NCBI RefSeq assembly: GCF_001680005.1
Contig: NC_033568.1
Span: forward strand, 744,001 to 808,000
Source: Plasmodium coatneyi
Lineage: Eukaryota > Apicomplexa > Aconoidasida > Haemosporida > Plasmodiidae
Length of the DNA stretch: 64,000 nucleotides
Direction: 5' to 3'
Part shown: in pieces, positions 25,041 through 36,812 of the stretch
How the letters are laid out: every line of letters begins with the position of its first letter
How positions within the stretch are numbered: position 1 is the stretch's first letter
Program-made: the position numbers and the translations under genes
Notes under the pieces: generated by a model
Seen by the model: only the letters and a program-made list of their open reading frames with translations
What the model was told of the DNA's origin: nothing
The model's database searches: none

Positions 25041-25319
25041 ACAAAAAACGTACAATGTTTTTCGCGAACACGGAAAAGAAACAAAACATCAGTGCGTTTC
25101 GTGTGTGTTTACATGTAATTCACCTTATATTACTAATAAAATTTATATCTGCGCGCTTTGTGTTTAAGCTCATTGTACAACAAAAGAGCGAACTCGAAAG
25201 GCAAACTCAAAATGCGGAATAAAAAAAGGGGTATGTAACAGAAGAGTGGGTATCATATACTTTGCGCAGTGCTATACGTATTAATTCTATGAAATAAACG
25301 GAAAAAAAAGTAGTCCCTC

Positions 25320-25810
25320 TTTTTTTGGACATTTTTTTTTTCATAAATTTTTTTCGCAATTTTGTGTGACAAATTTATATTAGGGCATTTTTCTTCTTTT
25401 TGGACAATTTTCTCTGTGACAACTTTATATTAGGGCATCTTTTTTTGGACAATTTTTCTTTTTTTGGTGCAATTTTTCCTGTGTGACAAATTTATGTTAG
25501 GGCAATCTTTTTTTGGACAATTCCTTTTTTTTTGTGCAATTTTTTTCTGTGTGACAAAATTTGTATTAGGGCATTCTTTTTGTTTTTCGCAATTTTCTGT
25601 GACTAATTTATTAGGACATTTGTTTTTTTTGGACAATTTCTTTTTTTTTTGACAATTTTTTCTGCGTGACAAAATTTATATTAGGGCATTTTTTTTTGAC
25701 AAATTTATAGAGCATTTTCTTTTTTTTTGGGGGGCTAATTTTTTCTGTGTGACAAATTTATATTAGGGCAATTCTTTTCTTTTTTCGGGTAATTTTTTTT
25801 TGGCTATTAT
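25320..25810 (+). repeat. A/T-rich dispersed repeat array, copy 3
   Basis: Longest of the five arrays. Units contain TTTGGACAATTTTT, GTGCAATTTTTCCTGTGTG and ACAAATTTATATTAGGGCA. It lies 3' of the minus-strand gene at 26342-28571. Confidence 0.85.
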
Positions 25811-26341
25811 TATACCTAAAGTCGAATTAAACACACAAGGAATGCGGCAGCTTTCCTCTCTGTTTTATGTAAACATTATTATTCCCGCTTCATATGAACT
25901 GCGCATCAAAAAGATGTGTATAACATAAAAGGAGGGGGCAGAAGAACCACTGCGGACCTTCGCAAACATTTCGCGAGAACCTTCGCACACAATTTGGAGG
26001 AGCACTTTTTTGAAATATGCCCATAATTGGACCTTAGGAAAGAGAATATTATTAAAGTAAGAAAAATTATGAAAATAAAACTTTATAACAGAAAAATAAA
26101 TAAGCACTTTGGATCTTCAGTGAAAAAAATTTACGAGGAAGTCAAAATAAAGTAAAATTTTTTTTTTCTGTACTTATATTGATTACACATGAACACGTAA
26201 ACACTTTCATACAATACAAGGAACGAAAAAGGAATGTGAAAAGGAAAAATCCTTCTGTTCGTACACTGCATGAACTCCGAGTTAATTTATGCTCCACTAG
26301 GAAGAACATTACATTCAATATTACATTATATACAACGGTCG
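25811..26341 (-). other. Conserved 3' flanking module of KIR gene
   Basis: Non-coding and related to 40076-40490 and, inverted, to 5560-5980. It shares AACACACAAGGAATG, AGATGTGTATAACATAAAA, CCATAATTGGAC and TTTACGAGGAAGTC-like segments. It runs up to the tail exon of the next gene. Confidence 0.5.
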
Positions 26342-28571
26342 TCACGTGCGACCGTAACTTATATTCTTTCTTTGTCTGTTCCTACTATTTGATCCAGCTA
26401 TTCGTGTACGTTTTCTATTATATATGGTAGATACGTTATCTGTCGAATCAACTATTGTTGAAGGTGCTGTTGTTAAATTTGATGACGAACTCACTGTAGA
26501 ATTATCTGTCTTATATAATGTTGTTGAGTCGTCATCGTCCGCTAATTCATTCAATTTGTGCTGGATGGATCTTTTTCCCCTGCTCCTGCTTCCGCTACTA
26601 CCTCCGAAGAAGAAATTTTTCATGAAAGAAAATGTGGAAGTGTACTAAGAAAAGAAATGGAAAGGACAGGATTGTAAAAGTGTGTGTCATACGTATACAT
26701 ACATATATGTATGTGGTCCATTAAATATTTGCTCTTCATATGAGAAGAATGATGTGTTTGCGTGTGTTGGTCCGTTTGTGTGCACATTAGTTGTGGTGTG
26801 TGCGTGTATATGTATACACACTTTTTTGAATAAAGAACACGGACAAACAAACAAACAAACAAACAAACAAACAAACAAACAGAAAAAATATATATATATA
26901 GTAATGAATATGTTTATTATTTATATACTTTTAAATGTTTATTAGTAATTGTAATGCTAATTATAATTGTTACCTTATATAAAAAGAACAGCATTGTTGG
27001 TAATGCTACTGTGGCCAATACGCCACCAGATATAGCAGGAGCGACACTGCTAGCAGCACTACCACTATCATCTTTTTTCCCTTGGTTTTGAGCACCTTCT
27101 GCTTTCTTCCCTTGGCTAGGACTTCCTTCCGCTTTCTCTTCTAAGCCACCTGGAAAGAAATAGGAGGAACACAGACATCGTGCAATCTTCCATTTCTTTG
27201 CTTTTCTTTTCTTTCCATTCTTCTTTTTTTTTTTTCTCTTTTTATACAACCTTCCGGACCAATTCTCCCCCAACTCGGGTAGCTAAAGTAGCAGGTCATA
27301 TTATGGGGCATTAATCTAGAAAGACCCTACCCCTACACACTTAACCCTTTCATTCTAAAACCCCTAACAACCTTCCTTTCACCTACTACCCACCTAACAA
27401 CCTACCTTCCACCAACCACCACCCCCAACAACCTTCCTTCCACCTACTACCCACCTAACAACCTACCTTCCACCAACCACCACCCCTAACAACCTTCCTT
27501 CCACCTACTACCCACCTAACAACCTACCTTCCACCAACCACCACCCCTAACAACCCCTAACAACCCCTAATAACCCCTAACAATCATTCTTCCTTCCACC
27601 TACCATCTCTACACTCGTCAATTACCATCTACGACCGCGTCGCCAAGGTCGAAGTCATCTCCAGCAGATGGTTTCTTTGCGCAGGAGGAATCGGGCGGTC
27701 TGGGAGTGCAAGTTCCCGTAGAACCGGAACCAGAAGAACCAGGTTTGCATTCCTCCTCTAAATTCAGCAATACTTGTGGATTCTTTCTCTCATAGGTACT
27801 CCTAAATTTCATACAGTACGAACTATTCTTATTTCTACTATTAGTGCAGTAATCATCCCGTATAAATTTATATGCTGAAAGAGCTGTACTCAAGTATGTC
27901 CCATATTTTGAATCACATTGAGACCTAGGAAGTTCCAATTGGTTTTTTATTGTATCATAGTTGTAGTAGCAGTCGAACACTGTTTTCATCCGTTCGAACG
28001 TTTCTTTGTCAATATCAGTGTATAAATTCTTGCACCCATTACCACATTGGTATTGCCTTAGATTACTACAAACTGTCCCTATAGCACTGTTAAATGGGTG
28101 ATGACCTAATTTTCCTCTTATTTTGTCTCCAATCCAAAAGAATAAAAAATTACATCGTTCATTATCGGACAAATCGATCATTTTCATTATATGTGCACAA
28201 CACCAGTTTTCTGCAATTAAAGTGGCATAGGGCTTACTATATGTGAAGTTCCTTAATGCGTTATATAAATCATTCCTCGTTCCTCCGCAGCATCCGTGCC
28301 CCTTATTCTTCCCTTGACACTGTCCATCTATGTCCAACAGAGTGTATATTTTCTGTGAGGGTAGATTATACGAATGTGTGTTCTAAAAGTGTAATGAAGC
28401 GGGGAAATAGAATAAATGTGTATAAATGGGTGTTCCCATATTCTATATTCATCATCCTGTAGTACATATATAGGGCTGCATGCACACACATTCCCCCTGC
28501 CATTAACTGCTGGAGAAGAGAATAATTTTCCTTCCCATCACCCTCTCCTACTTCCTTACATCTGGCGCCAT
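26342..28571 (-). CDS. kir: KIR/PIR variant antigen, single-domain, with CD99-identical ectodomain stretch
   Basis: Four exons: 28571-28560 (MAPD, donor GTAAGG), 28382-27626 (donor GTAATT, phase 1), 27149-26974 (acceptor TTCCAG, completes the split Gly codon; donor GTAACA) and 26644-26342 (acceptor CTTAG), 415 residues. CNFLFFWIGDK is at about residues 81-91. Residues 240-257 read KKPSAGDDFDLGDAVVDG, a long match to the ectodomain of host CD99. Exon 3 then adds two copies of a decapeptide like AEGAQNQGKK (about 262-283) before the membrane helix (about 292-313). The tail ends KNISYGRT. The intron between exons 2 and 3 holds spacer-type poly(T) and minisatellite DNA. Mimicry of host CD99 is the published view for P. 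knowlesi KIR; the binding role is inference. Confidence 0.88.
26842..26882. repeat. (CAAA)n microsatellite in last intron
   Basis: About nine perfect tetranucleotide copies lie in the intron between the membrane and tail exons. Confidence 0.9.
27340..27612. repeat. Intronic minisatellite
   Basis: Three near-identical copies of a unit of about 58 bp are built from CACCTACTACCCACCTAACA and ACCTTCCACCAACCACCACC. It lies inside the KIR gene, between the domain exon and the hinge exon, next to a poly(T)/AGCAGGTCATATT segment otherwise found in intergenic spacers. Confidence 0.8.
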
Positions 28572-29284
28572 TTTTTTATTATTTGTGTACTTTTTCTCCT
28601 TTCCATAAAGTACAATTCTTTCCTTCCTTAGATCAAAAATTTTTGCATTATGTTCATTCGCTCTAAGAAATATTCCAAAATCCCACTTCCCTTTACATTT
28701 CCTTTATACTCCTGTTCTATGTGTAAGTTCGTATATTCTTACATTACTTCTCACTAATTCAATTTCCTCCACCCCCTCACAAAATTCACCTTTTTTTCCC
28801 CTATTCAAAATTAAAAATTCTAAATTAAGTATCTATTGCCTGGAAATACTCCATACCCAAATTCTCCTATTCAAAATTATTATCATACTGCATGCATTCC
28901 TAATGCGAACATTAAACAGTTTACTACCGACATCCACCTTCCCCCTTTTTACTAATACGTGATTATGCCTTTCCGTGTGGTAGTTCCTTCGTACATTATT
29001 ATATTATTCCCTTCCTTTTTTATTACCTATTTTTATTTTTCTACAACATAATTGCTTTCCCCACAGCCACCCCCTAAGTTAAAAAAATTAAAATTGCGCT
29101 ATTTCGACACTTAGAGAAAAAATATTACACACCCCACAGGGATCCTATTAAAACTTACACACAGTGTACGCACCTTCTTAAATTCATTCCACATATATTC
29201 AGAATAATCCTCCTTCCTTTCCCCCTTCTAGTCGTACATTATAATTCGTATAATAATGCACACTTCCCTCTCAAATATTAGTCC
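28572..29284 (-). promoter_or_regulatory. 5' flank of KIR gene at 26342-28571
   Basis: A/T- and pyrimidine-rich, non-coding. Presumed promoter by position; no defined motif. Confidence 0.3.
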
Positions 29285-31110
29285 TAGGAGTGTTTAGGAT
29301 TTAGGGTATAGGGCTTAGGGTTTGGGCTTCAGGGTTAAGGACTTAGGATTTTTTAATGTTAAGGTTTTAGGGCTCGGGGTTTAGGAAGGGAATTCAGTGT
29401 TCTGGCTCTAGGGTCCAGGGTTTAAGGTTCAGGGTTTTGGCGGTTTAGGGTTTAGGGTTTAGTGTTCAGGGTTGAGGCTGCAGGACTTAGAGTTCGCGGT
29501 TTCAGAGTCCAGGGTTTGTGGTTCAGGGTTTTGGCCGTTTAGGGTTTAGGGTTTAGGGTTTAGGGTTCAGGGTTCAGGGGTTTAGGCTTCAGGGCTTAGG
29601 CTTCAGGATTTAGGCTTTAGGTTTTTACGGTTAAGGGCTCAATGTTTAGTGTTTAGGTTTCAGTGTTTATAGATCAGTGTTTTGTGATCAGCCCTTAGGA
29701 TTATGTTTTGAGGGTTTAGGGTTTAGGCTTCAGGGCTTAGGCTTCAGGGCTTAGGCTTCAGGGCTTAGGCTTCAGGGCTTAGGCTTCAGGATTTAGGCTT
29801 TAGGCTTTAGGCTTTAGGCTTTTACGGTTAAGGGTTCAAAGTTTAATGTTCAGGTTTCAGTGTTTATAGATCAGTGTTTTGTGATCAGCCCTTAGGATTA
29901 TGTTTTGAGGGTTTAGGGTTTAGGCTTCAGGGCTTAGGCTTCAGGGCTTAGGCTTCAGGATTTAGGCTTTAGGTTTTTACGGTTAAGGGTTCAAAGTTTA
30001 ATGTTCAGGTTTCAGTGTTTATAGATCAGTGTTTTGTGATCAGCCCTTAGGATTATGTTTTGAGGGTTTAGGGTTTAGGCTTCAGGGCTTAGGCTTCAGG
30101 GCTTAGGCTTCAGGATTTAGGCTTTTACGGTTAAGGGTTCAAAGTTTAATGTTCAGGTTTCAGTGTTTATAGATCAGTGTTTTGTGATCAGCCCTTAGGA
30201 TTAAGTTTTCAGCGTTTAGGGTTTAGGGTTTAGGGTTCAGGTTTTCGGGTTTAGTATTTAGAAAATAGCGTCCGGTATTTAGAGTTTAGGGCAAGTAGTT
30301 TAGGGTTACAGGGGTGTGTATTTACAATTGAGCTTTTAGTGTTTAGGTTTCAGGGTTTAGTGTTCAGCGTTTAGGGTTCAGGATTTAGCCTTCGGGGATA
30401 TAAGACTTAGAGTTGTGGGATTTCTGTATTCAGCGTTTAGGGTTTTAAGGATTAGCGTTGAAAGTTTGGGGATTAGCGTTGAAAGTTTAGGGATTAGCGT
30501 TGAAGGTTCAGGGTTGAGGTATCAGAGTTTAGGTTTTCAGGGTTTAGGATTCAGTGTTCCGGGTGTAGAGTTCATTATTTAGGTTTCAGGGCTTAGGGTT
30601 CTGGACGAGCCTCTTAGGTTTGAGCTATTAGCGTTTAGAGTTTAGGGATTAGCGTTCAAGGTTTAAGGTTGAGGTATCAGTGTTTAGGGTTTCAGGGTTT
30701 AGGATTCAGTGTTCAGGGGTTGGGATTCAGGGTTATGTGTTTAGGTTTCAGGGTTTAGAGTTTAGGGTTTAGGGTTCAGGGTTCAGGATTTAGGGTTCAG
30801 GGTTTAGGGTTCAGGGTTCAGGGTTTAGGGTTCACGGTTTAGGGGTTTAGGGTTTAGGGTTCAGGGTTTAGTTTTAGGGTTCAGGGTTTAGGTTTAGGTT
30901 TCTGGGTTCAGGGTTCAGGGTTTAGGGTTCAGGGTTCAGGGTTTAGGGTTCAGGGTTTAGGTTTCAGGTTTGAGGATTTAGGGTTTAGGCTTTAGGGTTC
31001 AGGCTTTAGGGTTCGGGGTTCAGGGTTTAGGGTTCAGGGTTTACCGTTTTCGGATTAGCATTCAAGATTTGGGCCTCGCGGCTTAGGGTTAAGTTCATCG
31101 TTTAGGGTTC
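29285..31110. repeat. Interstitial telomeric block, G-rich half
   Basis: Degenerate GGGTTTAGGGTTCAGGG copies. Within it, 29545-30205 is a larger tandem repeat of about 150-200 bp whose copies share TGTTTATAGATCAGTGTTTT and GTGATCAGCCCTTAGGATTA. Confidence 0.9.
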
Positions 31111-31224
31111 AAAGAGTCGTAATAAAAATATAAGCTTTATTGAAAATCTTATGTTCGTGTTTTTTCGATATTTCTTGTTGCGAAGTGGAGAATGCTAAGC
31201 ATGAAATTCTGCACGACAAACACT

Positions 31225-31965
31225 AAGGACTAAATTCCAGTCGCAGACCCCTGACCTATACACCCCGTATAACTTAATCATGAACCCGACAACCTGAAAA
31301 TGCTAAACACTGAAGCCTAGAAACATTACCCATGAACCCTAAATTCTATACCCTGAACCATAATACCTATAACACTGAAATATAAGCCCTGGGCCCTAAA
31401 TCCAAAAATCCCAAAAACACAACCCTAAAACCTTAGACCTAAAGCCTAGACAATAAACACTGATCCCTTAAATCTAAACACTGATCCCTGAACCCTAAAC
31501 ACTGATCCCTTGAACCTAAACACTGAACAATGAACACTAAAGCGTTAATCCTGAACAAAGAACCCTAAACCTAGATCTTAAAGCCCTAAACCCTAAAATT
31601 CTAAACCCTAAAAAAATAAACTCTAAGCCGTGAACACTAAACATTCAGCCCTCAACCCTAAAACCAAAACCCGAAGCTCGAAAACCTAAAACATAAACCC
31701 TGAAAACTGAACACTAAAACTTGAACACTAAACCCTGAAACTTGAACCTTAAAAACTAAAATCCGAACCATAAGCACTGAACCATAGACACAGAACCTTT
31801 GAACCCTGAACCTTACAACATCAACCCTAAACCCTTAACCTTAAACCCTGAACCTCAAATCCTCAACCTTAAACCCTCAACCTTAAACCCTGAACCCTAA
31901 AGCCGGAACCCTAGACCGTAAGCAATTAAACCCTAAACCCTAGGCCGTAGTACCTCAGAATAAAA
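31225..31965. repeat. Interstitial telomeric block, C-rich half
   Basis: Degenerate CCCTAAA/CCCTGAA copies. About 115 bp of unrelated A/T-rich DNA separates it from the G-rich half. Confidence 0.88.
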
Positions 31966-32299
31966 AATAATGGTATGATGATGAACCCTAGTGTGTCCTT
32001 CAAATCTTTTAGTTCCTCTAATACCTGCAATTCCGTGAACCCTGCTTAAACCCCTGTGAACTACTTAATACTATAGAAGGAGGATGAAGGAAGAATGGAG
32101 CTTATGTACGAATGTGTAGGAAATAATATATATTGAGGGAGAAAAAGTTCTCTGCTATCATATTTATATTTTATATAAATATATTCTTTCTAGTGTGCCT
32201 ATTGAAGGACAGAAGTGAAATACCAAAAAATTATTATTCCTGTGTGAGCATAAAAGATGGAGGGGTATATTTCACATAAAGGTACTAGAAAGATGTGTG

Positions 32300-32332
<33 letters not shown>

Positions 32333-32939
32333 ATTTAGCGATAATATAAATCTATATACTCTACTATTTCCTCTATTATTTTATAAATTTATGTTCGCTA
32401 TTAAATGTGTGTGAGTGCACGTATATATAAATGAGAGGAAGAGGGAATTGTTGTATTTATATAAACCATACTATATATATTATTAATTCCTAATAAGCCC
32501 TTTAATAAGAGGGAAACATAAATAAACCGTGTGTGCTAAAATTTTTGCCAGGTAAAAATTGGGTCCTTATGTACCTAGTAACTGTATGAGGTAAATAATA
32601 GTAGAATACTGAAAACGGGCGGGTATCATTTAATAATATAATATATAAATAAGGAATGCACAGAGTATTCATTACCTGTTTTGTAGTGTGCTACATTAGC
32701 ATATTCATTCGATTATAATTCTCCCTAAACTGTATAAGTAATGATTTGCTGCATATGTTGGCTATTGTGGCCCAAGAACTGAAGAATATGTATTATCGGT
32801 AAAATAGAAAATTAATATGTACCTGTTAATAGTAATCTTCCCGAAGTATGGGGAGTTCGCACATATTTATTATGGATAAATAGAGAACACATTTTAAAAT
32901 AAATTCCATTATATACCAAAAAATATGTTCACATAAACC
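31966..32939 (+). promoter_or_regulatory. 5' flank of KIR gene at 32940
   Basis: A/T-rich with a run of about 24 T near 32310. No gene is seen. Presumed promoter region by position. Confidence 0.3.
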
Positions 32940-34396
32940 ATGTCACCAGACCCGGCAAAAACAGGAACAACACCATTAACGGTTAACACTCCTACTTAAA
33001 TTTTGTATACACACACACATATATATATATATATGTAAAGTATGCACAGAGTATTCTATAGGAAGGGATGGCACATCAGATTAGGGAATGTTCACACACA
33101 TAGGAATGTACATGTTCCACTTTCTCCTTATCTCAATTCCATTTTTGCAGGTGACAGATTTAAATAGTTTACCTTCGAAAAAGACATTTTGTGATGATCT
33201 CGATAGCGCAGGGAGTTATTGCAATATCAATGGTTCCTATGGAGAAGTAAAAAATGCATTGGAGTCTAAATTGGATGGTTACTCAGATGTTAAGCCTTAT
33301 GCAGGGAAAATTGCAGGAGCGTCTTGTTATGCATTCAACATGGGAGGTAGCCAATCCTACAGCCCCAAGTGCCATTTGTTTTATTATTGGTTAGGGGACA
33401 TATTATTTAAGGAAACACAGATCCAAGAACCTGTAAACATTATGAAAACGATCTATAAGGAACTCAAAAGTGTTTTGTATGGGAAGGCGTGTGAAATTAT
33501 ATACGATGACAATAAAATTGACAAAGACCTCTTTTCTAATGCAAAAATAAAATATGACTACGAACAAGACTACCAAGCCTTGCAAAATCAATTAGAAACT
33601 GGTGCGAAGTCTTGTGATCAAAAATATCACGACCACTTAGAACAAATTAAAAAAACGTGTGCCGCTATAGAGGCAGATTGTGACGAAAATAACGGGCCAA
33701 AGAGGGGTGGTAGCTATTGTAACCAATTCAATGCAGCGAGGGGGGGAATAGGTGGTGGTTACTGTAGCAAAGAGAAGCTGGAAGAATTAAAGTGCACTGT
33801 AGTACCCGAACCACAAGCTGCAGAACCTGAAGCAACCACTTCAGGAGGAACTGCTCTCCAAGGTAGTAGTACTGCCGCCTCTATTATCCCCTCCGCCATT
33901 GGAGTAATTGGACTTCCCACAGCCCTATTTTTCTTATATAAAGTACAACCACTATACTTAGAAGTTTAAATAATAATAATAATAGTGTTTATTATTATTT
34001 ATTTATTTCCTTCTTACTTAAAAAATAAAAATATGGGGAATAGGCTGTATATATATATATGTACAACTCATATATCTTATGTCCTTCCTCCTAAATCTCT
34101 TCGTCCCCCCCCCTTCTTCAATTTCTTAGTATAATCTTTTACCTTCTTTGATAAAGAGGAAAAACAACACCTTCCTCTTTGGAGGAGGAAGCAGCAGTAA
34201 TAGAAAAAGAAGGTCCGTTCGGCAAAACCTAAACACATTCTCAGAAGGTGATTCTTATACAGAATATGCAACTACAGTAGGTTCATCCTCAAATTTAACA
34301 GAAGATAATTCTTCTTTATACACTACACCATCTAGCAAAGTAAGGGGGAATAATAATAAGCCGCCGCGTAAAAATATAAGTTATGGACGTATATAA
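32940..34396 (+). CDS. kir: KIR/PIR variant antigen, single-domain
   Basis: Three exons: 32940-32981 (14 residues, MSPDPAKTGTTPLT, donor GTTAAC), 33151-33942 (acceptor TTTGCAG, donor GTACAA) and 34130-34396 (acceptor TTCTTAG), phase 0, 366 residues. The domain opens VTDLNSLPSKK. CHLFYYWLGD is at about residues 88-97 and a YDYEQDY motif follows. The membrane helix is at about 255-276 and the tail ends KNISYGRI. The reading frame is also open across the end of intron 1 from 33088, giving an alternative hydrophobic, signal-like start; the spliced start is preferred because every relative has it. It converges with the gene at 35185. Confidence 0.87.
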
Positions 34397-35184
34397 TATG
34401 TACCATTGGAATGTAAAGCTGTTCCTCTCCCATTAATTATGAATAACGTATGTAATGTCTTCCTCTTCCCATTAATTTTAATTAGTATGTAATGTCCCCT
34501 TCCCTTCAAATTATAAATAATGCACATAATTTTCCATTCAAACTATAGTAATTTCAAAATTTTGAATGCATTACCATAGAAGAATTATGTGAAATGTACA
34601 GGGAAAAAAATTTTATAAATGTGTATATACTGATAAAGGAAATTACCATAGGAACTATGCAATGTGCATAGAGGAAAATATTTCCCATCCGCCTGCACAT
34701 GAATAATATTAAATGAAAGAGGAAGGAGAACAGTGGAAGTGTAGTAGTAGGAACGAAGGAAAATATGTGAAAGGGGACCACAAAAGAAAATACTACGATT
34801 CAGGGTGGAAGCAGCAACAGAACAATTTGGAGAAGGAACCTGTTAATGGGGAATATATTCTTTCTTCCAATGTGGAAGCACCACAGAGGCAACAGTTCTG
34901 TAAGCAGAAACAATTTGTAGCCAAATTGTGGATGCTAATTCTTGACAAAAATTGTGATGTTTGTGGAGTGTGAAAGTGAAGAAAATGTATGTGATAAAGA
35001 GGTTTATTTGGATAGTCTATTACAAAATGTTTGACATTAAAGAAAAGGGGCATATAAATAGTAATAACATTTAAAATTATAGTACTTCATTTCGCTCTAT
35101 TAAGTGATAATCTTAATATGTTACAATATTTGTACTACCTTCTTTTTCCTTTTATTTCTTTTCTTCTTTTTTAAAAGAAAGGAA
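34397..35184. other. Convergent intergenic region with an orphan open frame
   Basis: Downstream of the KIR stop, a plus-strand frame at 34713-34973 (86 codons, Gln/Lys-rich, ending in an ILDKNCDVCGV stretch) and a second overlapping frame after it look more gene-like than the flanks. They have no recognised family. The segment is not repeated in the other convergent regions. It may be a decayed fragment of another gene. Confidence 0.25.
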
Positions 35185-36812
35185 TTATCTAACATAGGGG
35201 ACAGAATATTCAGATGGGTCCGTTATTGAACCTGTTGTGGAACCAATTGTTGAATATTCGGTAGAATCGTCCCCAAACTCATTAATTTCTCGTCTAATGG
35301 CGGATCTTCTGTTTCTGCTTCTATTACTGCTGTTGTTCCCAAAGGAATTACGTAACCAAAGAGGTAAGGATGTGTACTGAAAAAAGGGAAGGAAGGAATG
35401 TCAGGGGATGGGGAAGGACATAAAAATATGTGTTTCATATACATAAATACTCATATATGTCTACATACATATGTATGTATATGTGGACATATACTTGTAT
35501 ATGTACAGCATAGTCTATTCTATATTTGTACTGCTCAAATAAGGAAGGATTATTAATAACAATAAACATCACTTTCCCTAATATTTTCACTTTACAATTA
35601 TAATTATTACTTTGTATAGAAGGTAAACGATTGCTGGTAGGCCCACAATGGGAAGTGCAGAGGAAACTGCTGCAGTAGCGGTGGTATTGCTGTTCTCCCC
35701 TGAAGTACTTGTATCTGGTGCAAGCACTGGTACACTTCTTTCCCCTCTTGATGGAGTACTACCTAAGGATTCATGTGACAATTCGCGGCCCTCACTTAGG
35801 TCCCCATTAGGGGGGAACCCGTGACCCTTAGGATGGAGTTCATTCTGCGTTTCACGCACTTCCGTCTCTTCCCCGTCCCCTGCACCTGCAGCAGCTTCTG
35901 CGTCTTCTTTTTCCCGAGGAGGATCTTCTTCTGCAGAAGAAGAAGAAGACAACCCTGAGGGGCCTTCTGAGGTGACGACTTCCTTCTCGGCCCCTACTAC
36001 TTTAGACGATGTTGTAGTACATTCTAATGGTTGTGGTGGGTTATATTCCCACCTAGCATTTTCACCTTTAAATTTTGTACAATATGAACTAGGGGGGATC
36101 TCCTCCCCACAAATAGAACTCAAGCTCTCATATGCCTTCAGAGCTTCCCCTAATTTTTCCTTTAACTTTAGACATAAGGTAGAATCATTGTGCCCAAGAT
36201 TTACCACCAGTTTATAGTAGTTATAATGGTAATCGAGTAGTATTTTCGCTGGACCGAAAAGGTCTTTGCTAATACCATTGTATATATTACTGCAACTCCA
36301 TTCGGACTGAAATACCTCCAATGCACTATAAACGACGGAGGTAGCATTCTGAAATGTTGCATCCTCATGCAATTTCCTCCCTAATTGGTCACCTATCCAA
36401 TAATATAGTAAATTACAACGCTGACCATAATGCTTTCCCTCTACCTCCATGTTTAATGCATAACAGAGCGCATTTCCAAATTTGCTGGCACAGTCCTCAT
36501 TTTTACCCTGTAACCAAGCTAATTCTGTTTTTAATTTTGCCTCTATTTCCTGCTTCCTATCTGGTCCCTCATGGAGTTCACAATGCCCTGTGCTTCCGTC
36601 GAACGCATTATATATTTCTTCTGAGGGTAATGTAACAGAACCGGCGTCCTAAAGATATGAATGTGATAGAGTGTGCAGTATTCGGACCAGTTTTCCCACA
36701 AATGTGCTTCTCCCATATTATTATTATTTCAATGTGTGTATAAATTATTTCATTTATAATATTTATTCCTCCCCTAAAAATATAAAGTAACCTGCGGTTC
36801 TAGTGGTGCCAT
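35185..36812 (-). CDS. kir: KIR/PIR variant antigen, single-domain, EYSVPYVR-class
   Basis: Three exons: 36812-36792 (MAPLEPQ, donor GTTACT), 36648-35611 (acceptor CTTTAG, donor GTAATA) and 35376-35185 (acceptor TTTCAG), phase 0, 416 residues. It opens DAGSVTLPSEEIY. CNLLYYWIGDQ is at about residues 85-95. A Ser/Glu-rich hinge with an Ala/Gly/Glu segment spans about 230-325, the membrane helix about 330-351, and the tail ends EYSVPYVR. It is close to the gene at 20678-22568 along its whole length. The final intron is almost identical to those of the genes at 6723, 20678 and 52338, more so than the exons. Confidence 0.9.
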
